The notes beneath the pieces were generated by a model. It was not told where the DNA came from, did not search any database, and was given only the letters and a program-made list of their open reading frames with translations. This document shows, one piece after another, positions 51,319 through 59,968 of a DNA stretch of 64,000 nucleotides (position 1 is its first letter; every line of letters starts with the position of its first letter). The stretch spans positions 248,001 through 312,000 of the forward strand of contig CAVXGU010000001.1 in assembly GCA_963761615.1 (NCBI GenBank), read 5' to 3'. The position numbers and the translations under genes are program-made. This stretch comes from CAVXGU01 sp963761615. GTDB taxonomy: Bacteria; Acidobacteriota; Vicinamibacteria; Vicinamibacterales; CAVVIG01.

Positions 51319-53151
51319 TCAGTCGAACAATCCCGTGCTCGTGGAGAGTCCAAGGCGCTGCGTGGGCGGCGCCGGCCCTTCGTCGAAGTCGAGGGGCCAC
51401 CGCTCGCGCCGCTGAGCCCGGTCGACGACCGTGAGCGTCACGACGAGGCCGGCCAGGGTCACGGCCAGCGCGGCCGCGCCTGCAGGTGACGGCAAGGCCG
51501 CGCGTTCAATCCAGGCCATCCCGTACGTGGCCAGCAGAACGCCCGTGACCACGCCGCTTCCGACCAGTGTCAGGTTCTGGATGGGAACGTGGCTACAGAC
51601 GAAGGGCAGCTTGCGGTAGCCGAGAAACAGCCCGTCGAGAAGGGCCGCTCCGAACAGGACGCCGTAGAGCGAGTGCACCAGCGCCGGGCCCGGTCCGAAG
51701 AAGGCGATGTGAAGCGGCAGCAGCAGAACGACGGGCGCCGCCACGAACAGGAGGAGAGCCGCCCGTTTGACGCCCGCCAGATACGCGCGTTCGTCGCCGC
51801 GCCACGCCATCCGGATGGCCCAGTTCGAGGCGAGCTCGGCTGGAACCGCCACGGCGTGGCGGAACCCGCCGACGAGCGCGGACACGACCATGACCTGAAT
51901 CCCGAAAAGCCCGAGCGGCGTCGACGAGATCGTCGGCGAGGGGTGCGCGCCGCCCCCTACCAGCACGACGAGAGGCAGAGCGGCCGCTGCCGCGACCGAC
52001 GCGGCGAGGATCAGGCGGTGCGCTCCGCTGCGACTCAGGCTCTGGAGGGTGAAGAAGAAGCCGGCCTGCGCCTCCGCGTTGCCGCGAGTCAGCCGCTCCG
52101 CGATCGCGCCGACGGCGAGGCGAGCGCGCGACGTCGCTGGCGCACCGTCGCTCGGCTCGGGGAGCCTCCGGTTGTTCCAGAGGAAGCCGCCGATCGCCAC
52201 GAACGCCACCAGCGGGAGGGCCAGCAGCCCCGCGTTTGCGAGCGCTTCGAAGCTTGGCGCAAGGGCTCGATACGCCGCCTTCGCCTGCGTGTTCCGCTCC
52301 CGAAGACGGCGTGTGGGCGGCAGGTGCGACGGGAGGACCAATGGCGTGTCCGCGACGATGTGTCCGGCGAGTGTCTCGTTCACGCCGAGGTACCAGAGGG
52401 CCGGCAGCGCGGGCCATCGTGGCGGGACGTCGCCGGCGACCCAGTTGCGCACGGTGGCGGCGCCGACGATCGGCGTGAGGAGCAGGGCGGTCAGGACGCC
52501 GATTACGAGCGCGCTCTGGCTTGCGTTCGACACGCCGTGGAATCCCCGCCGGCCGAGGACGAGGCAGAGCACGCCGCGCAGGGCGAGAACGGCAAAGAAG
52601 CCGAACAGCCCGGCCAGGAACATGGCGATTCCCTGGACCGCGATCAGCTCGAGCACCCCGCCGGCGCCGATGCCGTGCAGGTTCAGCGTGAGGAAGGCCG
52701 GGTACAGCACGCTCGGAAGGACGTTCAGGGCGAGGGCCGACGCGGCGCCGAAGATCAGCGCGGCGGCGAGCTTCGCGTGGGCGATCGCTCGCGGCGGGAT
52801 CGGCAGCGGTCCGAGGATCGCCGTATCTCGCGCCTCGAGCGACAGGGCGTCCCAGACCATCAACGCCGCCAGGGCGCTGATCGCGGCGGCCGCGCCGATG
52901 AAGAGGAAACGATCCGAGAGCGCGCTGAGCGCCGTCGGGCCCGGCAGCTGGATGAACGAGGCCAGGTAGCCCGTCGACAAGAGGAACGTGACGAAGACGG
53001 CCAGCGAGAGAATCAGCGCGGAGAGAACCACGAGCGATGCGTGCCGGTCGGCGTGCGGCGAGACCAGGTCGTTGTCCATCAGGCGCCGAAGGAAGTGACG
53101 CGTCAGCAGACCGGTGACCGTCGTCGTGCGTTCGGACACCGGCGGCCTCAT
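51319..53151 (-). CDS. ABC transporter permease (multi-helix membrane protein)
   Basis: A 610-residue hydrophobic protein with about 12 predicted helices (for example ASLVVLSALILSLAVFVTFLL; RFLFIGAAAAISALAALMVW; AALPLVVLVGGG). No enzyme motif was found. The start at 53151 overlaps the ATPase stop by 4 nt (ATGA), which identifies it as the membrane partner of that ATPase. It resembles ABC-2 style permeases of unknown substrate. The C-terminus runs up to the truncated nucleotidyltransferase junction. The residues just before the stop (RLGLSTSTGLFD) look natural, so it may be complete. Confidence 0.8.
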   Translation of the reverse strand: MRPPVSERTTTVTGLLTRHFLRRLMDNDLVSPHADRHASLVVLSALILSLAVFVTFLLSTGYLASFIQLPGPTALSALSDRFLFIGAAAAISALAALMVWDALSLEARDTAILGPLPIPPRAIAHAKLAAALIFGAASALALNVLPSVLYPAFLTLNLHGIGAGGVLELIAVQGIAMFLAGLFGFFAVLALRGVLCLVLGRRGFHGVSNASQSALVIGVLTALLLTPIVGAATVRNWVAGDVPPRWPALPALWYLGVNETLAGHIVADTPLVLPSHLPPTRRLRERNTQAKAAYRALAPSFEALANAGLLALPLVAFVAIGGFLWNNRRLPEPSDGAPATSRARLAVGAIAERLTRGNAEAQAGFFFTLQSLSRSGAHRLILAASVAAAAALPLVVLVGGGAHPSPTISSTPLGLFGIQVMVVSALVGGFRHAVAVPAELASNWAIRMAWRGDERAYLAGVKRAALLLFVAAPVVLLLPLHIAFFGPGPALVHSLYGVLFGAALLDGLFLGYRKLPFVCSHVPIQNLTLVGSGVVTGVLLATYGMAWIERAALPSPAGAAALAVTLAGLVVTLTVVDRAQRRERWPLDFDEGPAPPTQRLGLSTSTGLFD

Positions 53152-53930
53152 GCGCGCAGCGCCGCGACCTCGGCGATGTCGCGCGCGGTCCGTTCCGGAT
53201 CGGCGCTGGCGACCAGCTCCGCGACCACCTCCTCGAGGGAAGCGGTTTGCTCCATGAGCGCGCGCAGCCGGCTCACGGGCCCTTCGGCGACGATCCGGCC
53301 GCGGTGGAGCACGACGACGTTCGCGCACAGCCGCTCGACGTGGTCCAGGAGGTGCGAGCTGTACAGGATCGCCTTGCCGCGGGCTGCCAGGATCGGGACG
53401 AGATGCCGCAGCACCAGTCCGGCGGTGAGATCGAGCCCGGACTCCGGTTCGTCGAGGACCAGCAGGTCGGGGTCGTGCAGCAAGGCCGCGATGATCAGCA
53501 CCTTCTGCTTCATGCCCTTGGAGTATCCGGCGATCGGCTGGTTGGCGCCGCCGGCGAGTCCGAACAGCTCCAGGAGCGTGGCGATCTTGCGGGCCAGCAG
53601 ACGGGGCGGGATCTGCCGGAGGCGTCCAATCAGTTCGAGGTGCTGGCGCCCCGAGAGGAAGGTGTAGAGACGCGCCTCCTCGGGAACATAGCCGATGCGC
53701 GCCTTGTAGTCGACGAGCTGATCGGCGACGTTGCGGCCGTCGAACCATACCTGTCCGGCCGACGGCTCCCGCAATCCGGTGACGATCGAGACCGTCGTGG
53801 ACTTTCCCGAGCCGTTCGGTCCGAGGAGGCCGAGCACGCAGCCCGGCGCCAGCGTGAAGCTGACATCTCGAATCGCGGGGACCGCGGCGTAGTACTTCGC
53901 GAGGTGGCGGACGTCGAGTCCGGCTTGCAT
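53148..53930 (-). CDS. ABC transporter ATP-binding protein
   Basis: A 260-residue nucleotide-binding subunit with Walker A GPNGSGKST, Q-loop GYVPEEARLYTFL, a signature-like YSKGMKQKVLII, Walker B LLVLDEP and the switch His in SSHLLDHVE. It is the first gene of a two-gene operon with the permease at 51319. It is divergent from a PadR regulator, with a TTGACA -35 and TACTAA -10 in the 31 bp gap and the PadR coding start. Loss of PadR repression would raise transporter expression. Confidence 0.92.
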   Translation of the reverse strand: MQAGLDVRHLAKYYAAVPAIRDVSFTLAPGCVLGLLGPNGSGKSTTVSIVTGLREPSAGQVWFDGRNVADQLVDYKARIGYVPEEARLYTFLSGRQHLELIGRLRQIPPRLLARKIATLLELFGLAGGANQPIAGYSKGMKQKVLIIAALLHDPDLLVLDEPESGLDLTAGLVLRHLVPILAARGKAILYSSHLLDHVERLCANVVVLHRGRIVAEGPVSRLRALMEQTASLEEVVAELVASADPERTARDIAEVAALRA

Positions 53931-53939
53931 CGGGTCTCA

Positions 53940-53968
53940 TTTAGTAGTAAAAGGTGACCATATGTCAA
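53940..53968 (-). promoter_or_regulatory. ABC operon promoter with overlapping TTTAGTAGTAAA dyad (possible PadR operator)
   Basis: On the minus strand TTGACA (53968-53963) is followed after 16 nt by TACTAA (53946-53941), a near-consensus sigma-70 promoter. The dyad TTTA-GTAG-TAAA (53940-53951) covers the -10 element and lies just before the PadR start at 53962. A bound PadR dimer would block both genes. Confidence 0.55.
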
Positions 53969-54285
53969 GGGAGTCGTTGGGGCACTTCGAGCTGCTCGTC
54001 CTGCTGGCCATCCTGAATCGGGGAGACGAGGCGTACGGCGTGCCCATCGCTCACGCGATCACGGAGAGCACGGGGAAGGACGTGATCCTGGCGAGCGTCT
54101 ACAACACGCTCGAGCGGCTGGAGGAGAAAGGGCTCATCCGGTCGGCGGTCGGGCGGCCCACCTCGGAACGCGGCGGGCGCGCGAAGCGCTACTTTTCGGT
54201 GACGGCGGCAGGACTCCGCGAGGTGCGGGCTGCCAAGAAGGCGCTGACGGTGCTCTGGCGGGACGTCCCCGTCCTCGAGAGGTAG
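53962..54285 (+). CDS. PadR-family transcriptional regulator
   Basis: A 107-residue PadR winged-helix protein with LGHFELLVLLAILNRGDEAYG, the recognition helix DVILASVYNTLERLEEKGLI and the wing GGRAKRYFSVTAAGLREV. The length fits the short subfamily that forms dimers through the C-terminal helix. It probably represses the divergent ABC operon through the dyad at 53940-53951. It is followed after 3 bp by a permease-prefix protein, a common arrangement in Acidobacteriota. Confidence 0.93.
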   Translation: MSRESLGHFELLVLLAILNRGDEAYGVPIAHAITESTGKDVILASVYNTLERLEEKGLIRSAVGRPTSERGGRAKRYFSVTAAGLREVRAAKKALTVLWRDVPVLER

Positions 54286-54288
54286 CCC

Positions 54289-54678
54289 ATGACGTGTCCC
54301 CGAGTTGCCCGCTGGCTCCTGGCGCGGGCCGAGACCCTCGGCGCGCAGGACGCCCTCGTCGGCGACCTGAGCGAGGAGATCGCGCACGGCCGGTCCAGCT
54401 ACTGGATCGGGCGACAGCTGCTGGGCGTGTACGGGTGCGCGGTGGTTGGCCAGCTCCGGCGGCGCGCGCGCCTGAGCCCGCACCTGGTCGCCATCGCGCT
54501 CGTCGCGCTTCTGTTCGGCATGGCGGCGATCGCGCCGTTCGGAACCGTGGTGGAGACCTGGATGAGCTGCTATCTCCTCGCTGGCACGGCAAGTCTCTTC
54601 GCCCACGTGATGTCGCAGACCGTCGGCTCACGCGATCTGCTGATGCCGGTCGCGCCGGAGCAAGGCGGCGTCCGATGA
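54289..54678 (+). CDS. Small membrane protein, permease-prefix-domain-like
   Basis: A 129-residue protein. The N-terminus RVARWLLARAETLGAQDALVGDL, then SEEIAHGRSSYWIGRQLLG, resembles the prefix domain that precedes MacB/FtsX-like permeases in Acidobacteriota. The rest has only two helices (HLVAIALVALLFGMAAIAPF; WMSCYLLAGTASLFAHVM), so the permease itself is absent. It may be a stand-alone form or a decayed gene. It is the second gene after PadR and overlaps the amidohydrolase by 4 nt. Confidence 0.68.
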   Translation: MTCPRVARWLLARAETLGAQDALVGDLSEEIAHGRSSYWIGRQLLGVYGCAVVGQLRRRARLSPHLVAIALVALLFGMAAIAPFGTVVETWMSCYLLAGTASLFAHVMSQTVGSRDLLMPVAPEQGGVR

Positions 54679-56168
54679 TCACCCGCCGCGAGCTGCTCGT
54701 CGGCGCCGGCGCGGGCGCCGCGGTGCTGGCCCTCGATCGGGGCGCCGCCACCGCGCAGCAGTCCCCGCCCGGCCGGGTGGTCGTCTTCACGCACACCACG
54801 GTCGTCAATCCCGACGCCACGCAAGACGACGTGGCGCTCGCGGTGGAGGGCGATCGAATCGCCGCCATCGGGCCCACCGACGACCTGCTCCGGAGGTATC
54901 CCGGGGCCGACGCCTACGACGGGCGCGGCAAGGCGATCCTCCCGGGCCTCATCAACTGTCACATGCACATGTCGGCGGTCCTCGAGCGCGGATTCAACGA
55001 GGACTTCGGGTTTCCCAACAGCGTGCACCTGGCGACGTCGCCGGCCCGCCTCCTGCAGGGAGACGAGGCCACGCTGATGATCCGGCTGGCGGCGCTCGAA
55101 GCCATCAGGACCGGAACCACGACCATTGTCGAGAACGCCTCGAACATCGGCCGCTACGCGGGGGACCTGGCCGCGACGGGCCTGCGCTGCGTGTTTGCCG
55201 AGTCGGTGCGAGACGCCGACAACGTGCCCGGTCCCATGTCGCCCGACGGCCTCGCCAACACGAGGGAGGCGCCCAGGTTCTCCGCCCGCCTCCGCGACGA
55301 GGGCATGCAGCGCATCGGCAATCTGTTCACGGCGTGGCACGGCAAGAACCAGGGGCGTGTCAGCGTCTTTCCGGCCGCCGCTCTCGCCGAGACCTCGTCG
55401 CCGGAGCTGCTGCGCGCCGTCCGATCGTTCGCCGATCAACACGGCGTGGGCTACACGATCCACCTCTCCCAGACCACGTGGGAGCGGGACTTCATGACGA
55501 GGTGGCACGGCGTGACACCGCCCGTGTTCCTGGACCGGGCCGGCTTCCTCGGCCCGAGGCTGTTCGCCGCGCACTGCCGCTACATGGACGAGGCCGACAT
55601 CGCCCTCCTCGGGAGCCGGCGCGTCATCGTGTCGCACCAGGCGAACATGGCTGCCAACCGCGGCGTGATCCCTCCGATCGCGCGGCTGCGGGCGGCGGGC
55701 TGCACGATTGCGAACGGCACCGACAACAACACCAACGACGTCTTCAGCGTCATGAAGGTCGCCTTGCTGACCGAGCGCATCTTCCGAGGCGACGATGCGA
55801 GGCCCGGCACGCGGCCGCAGCCGGAGGACATGCTCGCCGACTGCGCGCAGGGCGGCGCGGCGGCCGTGAATCAGGAGCGCACGCTGGGTACGCTCGAAGC
55901 CGGGAAGAAGGCCGACCTGATCGTCATCGACACGATGAAGCCCTATCTCGTGCCGTCGGCGCGCCTCCTCTCCGCCATCGTCCACGACGGCCAGTCGTCG
56001 GACGTCGAGTCGGTGATGGTCGACGGTCGCTTCCTGATGCGGGGTAACACGGTGCTGACGATGGACGCGCCGGGGATCGTCGCCGACGCGGCGAGAGTCG
56101 GCAAGCGCGTCTGGGATCGCGTGAAGGCGGCCGGGCCGATTCCCGTGCCGCGTGAGCCCAGGGCGTAG
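54675..56168 (+). CDS. Amidohydrolase family protein, exported
   Basis: A 497-residue metal-dependent hydrolase of the TrzN/AtzA/SsnA-like group. A Tat-like signal (ITRRELLVGAGAGAAVLALD) precedes the domain. The metal site is GLINCHMHMSAVLERGF, followed by RTGTTTIVENASN, HLSQTTWERDF, the second His region FAAHCRYMDEADI and the catalytic Asp in NGTDNNTNDVFS. The C-terminal LGTLEAGKKADLIVIDTMKP is typical. It overlaps the upstream small membrane gene (ATGA), so it is part of that transcript. The substrate is not known. Confidence 0.88.
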   Translation: MITRRELLVGAGAGAAVLALDRGAATAQQSPPGRVVVFTHTTVVNPDATQDDVALAVEGDRIAAIGPTDDLLRRYPGADAYDGRGKAILPGLINCHMHMSAVLERGFNEDFGFPNSVHLATSPARLLQGDEATLMIRLAALEAIRTGTTTIVENASNIGRYAGDLAATGLRCVFAESVRDADNVPGPMSPDGLANTREAPRFSARLRDEGMQRIGNLFTAWHGKNQGRVSVFPAAALAETSSPELLRAVRSFADQHGVGYTIHLSQTTWERDFMTRWHGVTPPVFLDRAGFLGPRLFAAHCRYMDEADIALLGSRRVIVSHQANMAANRGVIPPIARLRAAGCTIANGTDNNTNDVFSVMKVALLTERIFRGDDARPGTRPQPEDMLADCAQGGAAAVNQERTLGTLEAGKKADLIVIDTMKPYLVPSARLLSAIVHDGQSSDVESVMVDGRFLMRGNTVLTMDAPGIVADAARVGKRVWDRVKAAGPIPVPREPRA

Positions 56169-56221
56169 GCGCGATCGCGGCGCGCCCCGGGGCCGGCGGG
56201 GCGGCTGGTGCGACGTCGCCG

Positions 56222-57364
56222 CTACTGCGGACTGCCGGGCGGCCGCTCGGGAGCCGCGGCGAGGGTGACGGCGAACGTGCGCGCGGAGGTGTGGAAGAAG
56301 TGTCGCCGGCGCACGCCGACCGAGACGCGATCGCCTGGCTTCTTGTCCCAGAGGGCGAGGCGGACGTCGGCGAGGGTTCCGATGGCCTGCCCGTCGATTG
56401 ACGTCAGCACGTCTCCCGACTGGAGCCCGACCTTCCCGGCGGCGCCGCCCGGGACGAGCGACCGGACGCGGCACTGACCGTTCGTCTCCACGAGGTTGAC
56501 GCCGAGCACACCCGCGGGCGGGAGGTCCTGGTCCTTGCTGATCAGCACGTAGTCCGCCATCCCGGGTTCGACGCCGTCGTCAGCGCTCAGGACGATCGCG
56601 TACGAGACGCGGGTTCGGCGCTCCAGGCGCTGCGGGATGCCCGATCCGAATTCGAGGTGACCGGCGCCGGCGAGGACGACCAGGCGGCGGCCCGGATGGG
56701 CGTCGAGATACGTGGCCGCGCTCGCGGCCATGCTCTCGTCCCACACGAGCTGGGCCTCGACGAAGTGGTCGAACGTGACCTGGCCGTCCCGATGCTCGCC
56801 GAAGGCGTCGTGCAGCCTGGCCCGGTAGGCAGCGCTCGCCGGCTCGATGTCCCCTGGCAGCTCCGCGCGCTGCGTCTTCGACAGCCCCGAGAGTCCGACG
56901 CGGGCGACGGCCGCCGGCAGCGACTCGGGCACGTTCAGCGCGCGAACGGGAATGTGCTCGGCGCGTGCGTACTCGAAGATCGCCTCGTAAAGGCGGTAGT
57001 CGTATCCCCAGTGCCGGTAGTAGTCGGTATCGCGGAGGAACGTCTGCTCGGTCGTCTTGCCCGAGAGATAGGCGTCGAGCTGTGCCTGAACGCCGCTCGG
57101 AAAGTACTCGACACCGATCGCCATGTCGGGATGGCGCCGGTGGAGCTGCTGGATGACGGCGAGCTGGTTGAGATGGTCGGCGTAGCGCGTGTGCGTCTCG
57201 CCGACGAAGACAACGCGGGTGGGGTCGAGCCTCGCGGCGAGGGTGGCCGGGGTGAGAGCGTCGTGCAGATCGAGGGCGCCGAAGCGTCCGGATGTCTGGC
57301 CGAAGACCTGGGTCCCGCACGCACCGATGAGCACGAGCGCGCATGCAAGCTGCCGAATGCGCAC
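56222..57364 (-). CDS. ChaN-like protein with PDZ domain
   Basis: A protein of about 380 residues. A signal sequence (to about residue 23, VFGQ) is followed by a ChaN/EreA-type haem-binding-like domain (VVFVGETHTRYADHLNQL, AIGVEYFPSGVQAQLDAYL, VTFDHFVEAQLVWDESMA, VVLAGAGHLEFGSGIP) and a C-terminal PDZ domain (GGAAGKVGLQSGDVLTSIDG). The GTG at 57364 is favoured over the ATG at 57376 because TATGCT lies 7 nt upstream and the upstream ATG falls inside that hexamer. Acidobacterial ChaN-PDZ fusions are known by sequence only, and the function is undefined. Confidence 0.85.
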   Translation of the reverse strand: MRIRQLACALVLIGACGTQVFGQTSGRFGALDLHDALTPATLAARLDPTRVVFVGETHTRYADHLNQLAVIQQLHRRHPDMAIGVEYFPSGVQAQLDAYLSGKTTEQTFLRDTDYYRHWGYDYRLYEAIFEYARAEHIPVRALNVPESLPAAVARVGLSGLSKTQRAELPGDIEPASAAYRARLHDAFGEHRDGQVTFDHFVEAQLVWDESMAASAATYLDAHPGRRLVVLAGAGHLEFGSGIPQRLERRTRVSYAIVLSADDGVEPGMADYVLISKDQDLPPAGVLGVNLVETNGQCRVRSLVPGGAAGKVGLQSGDVLTSIDGQAIGTLADVRLALWDKKPGDRVSVGVRRRHFFHTSARTFAVTLAAAPERPPGSPQ

Positions 57365-57371
57365 GTCCACC

Positions 57372-57377
57372 AGCATA
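57372..57377 (-). promoter_or_regulatory. -10 element for ChaN-PDZ gene, leaderless arrangement
   Basis: TATGCT on the minus strand, 7 nt before the GTG at 57364. The alternative ATG at 57376 lies inside this hexamer. Confidence 0.5.
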
Positions 57378-57502
57378 GCAGGCCAGCCTGATCCCGGCGG
57401 GCGCGGCGTGCCGGACGACCGGCATCATGCGGACCCGGGCAGGCTGCGGCGGAGCACGCGCGGCCATCCAGGCACATGCACTCCGCCTCGTCCCGTGGCA
57501 AT

Positions 57503-57508
57503 TATGAT
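57503..57508 (+). promoter_or_regulatory. -10 element for trmO, leaderless arrangement
   Basis: TATGAT, 6 nt before the ATG at 57515. An alternative start at 57476 lies upstream of the hexamer and is therefore unlikely. Confidence 0.5.
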
Positions 57509-57514
57509 GATGGC

Positions 57515-57997
57515 ATGTTCACGCCGACGCCGATTGGCTACATCCGAACGCCGTACACCGACACCAAGGCCATCCCCAAGGGCATGGGTGCCAGGCACGA
57601 CGCCGAGGGAACGCTCGAGATCCTTCCGGCGTTCGCGAAGGGCCTGGCGGACATCGACGGCTTCTCGCACCTGTTCGTCATCTGGGAATTCCACAAGACG
57701 CGCGGACCGCTGCTCACGGCCACGCCGCCCTTCGACGGCCGCGAACACGGCGTCTTTGCGACGCGCTCCCCGCAGCGGCCCAATCCCATCGGGCTCACCG
57801 TCGTGCGGCTGCTGGAGCGGGACGGCCGGATGCTGCGCGTCCAGGGTGTCGACATGCTCGACGGCACGCCGATCCTCGATCTGAAGCCGTACCTGTCGAG
57901 CGTGCCGGCGGGCGACCTGAAGCGGGGCTGGGTGGGGGAGGCAGAGGCCCGCGCGAAGGCCTCTACGGCGGCAGATCCAGCCCGACGGCCTTCATGA
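57515..57997 (+). CDS. trmO: tRNA (t6A37) methyltransferase TrmO family protein
   Basis: A 160-residue SAM-dependent RNA-modifying enzyme of the TrmO/TsaA (UPF0066) family. It starts TPIGYIRTPYTDTKAIPKG and continues DIDGFSHLFVIWEFHKT, GVFATRSPQRPNPIGLTVVRLL and LDGTPILDLKPYL, all diagnostic. It methylates N6 of threonylcarbamoyladenosine at tRNA position 37, tuning codon recognition. It lacks the extra C-terminal domain seen in E. coli TrmO. Its last 35 bases overlap the convergent MutS-like gene. Confidence 0.92.
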   Translation: MFTPTPIGYIRTPYTDTKAIPKGMGARHDAEGTLEILPAFAKGLADIDGFSHLFVIWEFHKTRGPLLTATPPFDGREHGVFATRSPQRPNPIGLTVVRLLERDGRMLRVQGVDMLDGTPILDLKPYLSSVPAGDLKRGWVGEAEARAKASTAADPARRPS

Positions 57998-59765
57998 GCG
58001 CCAGGCCGTTGCCGTGCGTGACCGGGCCTGGCCGCATCCGGTAGTCGAAGGTCAGCCGGCCCGCCTCGATCCGGTCTTCGAAGTGCACGTTGACCGCGCG
58101 GCGCCCGACCTGGTCGGCAATCGCCGTCAGGGCCAGGTCGTGCGTCGTGACCAGACCGATCGCACCCCGGTCCATCAGGCTCCGCAGCACGCCCACCGCA
58201 CCGACGAGCCGATCCTGCGAGTTGGTGCCCTGCAGCAGCTCGTCGAAGAGAAACAGGAGCGGGGCGCCCGTGGCGGCCGCAGCGGCGAGGTCCCGGATCC
58301 TCGTGATCTCGGCGTAGAACCGCGACCGGCCCGCGAGCAGCGAGTCCTGGATCCGCAGCGTCGCGCCGACATCGAGCGGTGTCAGCGCGAGACGATGTGC
58401 CCGGACCGGCGCGCCGGCGAGCGCAAGCACCGTGTTGACGCCGACCGTGCGAAGCAGCGTGCTCTTGCCCGACATGTTCGAGCCGCTGACGATGAGGAGC
58501 CGCGTCGGCGGCGTGAGCTGGACGTCGTTGCGCACCACCGATGCCGCCGGGATGAGCGGATGTCCCAGTGCAAGGCCGTCGAACGACGCCGGCCCCTCGT
58601 CCAGCAGAACCGGGAACGGATCGGCCGGGTGCTCGTACGCGTAGGTGGCCAGCGAGCTGAACGCCTCGAATTCGCCGACGGCGGCGATCCAGGCGGGTAC
58701 CCGGTGCCCGAACTTGCGGCGCCACGAGTCGAACGCCCACGCGAACTGGATCGGCCAGAGGAGGATGCCGGCGACCGGCGCGAAGAGCAGGTTGAGCCGC
58801 CAGTCGTGAATCACCAGCAGACGGTGAAACCTGCGCACGGCCGCCGAGGCCTTCGCCGGGCCTTCCCGCAGCGCGTCGCGGCCACCAATCAGGCGAGCGG
58901 ACTCGACCGGCTCCCCCTCAATCTGTTCGAGCACGTGTGCGAGCGCCTCGAGTCCCGACAGGTCGGACCCGCGGAGCACTTCGTCCGTGTGGCGCTGCAA
59001 CAGGCGCGCGAAGAGCACCTCGCCAAGAATCGTGATGACGAGCGGCGCCAGCGGTCCTCCGACGGCCCACCACGCGATGGCCGCAATCGTTGCGCCGGAG
59101 AGCGCGACCGCCGGCAGCCCCGGCCAGCTCGCGCGCAGCCGGGTCTCACCCGCCGCCCACGCCTCGAGCGCGCTGGTGTTCACCGCCGTACGGGCCTCGG
59201 CGCCCGCCAGCGCCAGCGCCTCGCGGAAGTCGAGGTGCGCCGTCAACTCGGCGACGGCGCCCTGCCGTGCCCGTGTCTCCGGAGCCGCCGGCGGATGCAA
59301 CAGCCACGAGGCGAGCGCGTCCTCGCCGGCATGCGTCCGGGCAATCGACAGCAGATCGAACAGCGAGCCGGGGCCGAAGAGGTCCAGATCGCCGGCGTAC
59401 GGATGTGCATCGTCGGCAAATCGCAGCCCGGGCTCGCCGCCGCCGGCCCACCAATCGTCCAGCCGCGCCATGCCCCTCTCGTAGAAGGCGATGGAGGCCG
59501 CTGCCGCGTCCCGCGCGCGGATGACGCGGTCGTGGTATTCGACGAGGGCCAGGAACGACACGACGGGCACGACCAGCCACCAGGCCGAGAACGCGCGGTC
59601 TGCCACGGCCAGCCACCCGACGACAACGGTGGCGACGGCCGTGCCGAGCCGGGCGTAGGCGACGCGGGCGTCGCGCGCCGTCCGGGCGGCCAGCGTCGCC
59701 CTCCGCGCCTTCAGCCGTTCCTCGTAGACGAGTCGCGGCTGCGGCTCGGGAGAACGTGTGGTCAT
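57963..59765 (-). CDS. Membrane-anchored MutS-family ATPase
   Basis: A 600-residue protein with only the clamp/ATPase part of MutS. Hydrophobic helices lie near residues 42-78, 222-258 and 332-350. The ATPase has Walker A VSGSNMSGKST near residue 425, Walker B LLFLFDELLQGTNSQDR and the His switch TTHDLALTA. The mismatch-recognition domain of true MutS is absent. The lever-like middle region is present. The membrane segments imply work at the envelope rather than on replicating DNA. No neighbour explains its role. Confidence 0.87.
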   Translation of the reverse strand: MTTRSPEPQPRLVYEERLKARRATLAARTARDARVAYARLGTAVATVVVGWLAVADRAFSAWWLVVPVVSFLALVEYHDRVIRARDAAAASIAFYERGMARLDDWWAGGGEPGLRFADDAHPYAGDLDLFGPGSLFDLLSIARTHAGEDALASWLLHPPAAPETRARQGAVAELTAHLDFREALALAGAEARTAVNTSALEAWAAGETRLRASWPGLPAVALSGATIAAIAWWAVGGPLAPLVITILGEVLFARLLQRHTDEVLRGSDLSGLEALAHVLEQIEGEPVESARLIGGRDALREGPAKASAAVRRFHRLLVIHDWRLNLLFAPVAGILLWPIQFAWAFDSWRRKFGHRVPAWIAAVGEFEAFSSLATYAYEHPADPFPVLLDEGPASFDGLALGHPLIPAASVVRNDVQLTPPTRLLIVSGSNMSGKSTLLRTVGVNTVLALAGAPVRAHRLALTPLDVGATLRIQDSLLAGRSRFYAEITRIRDLAAAAATGAPLLFLFDELLQGTNSQDRLVGAVGVLRSLMDRGAIGLVTTHDLALTAIADQVGRRAVNVHFEDRIEAGRLTFDYRMRPGPVTHGNGLALMKAVGLDLPP

Positions 59766-59968
59766 GTCGCTGCGATCAGGATATGCGACTGCTCCCTCCC
59801 CGGGACCGCCTTCTCCCCGTGGCGTGATCGCCGCCGTGTCCTGTCCCTCCGAGAGCTCGGTCGACGACGTGATCGGCCGGCGAAGCCCGGGTGTTGGCTC
59901 GAGCTTCCGGGGAACGGGAATTGCAGCCTGGCGCCGGGAGGTCCGCAGGACAGATCCTGCCGCAACGC

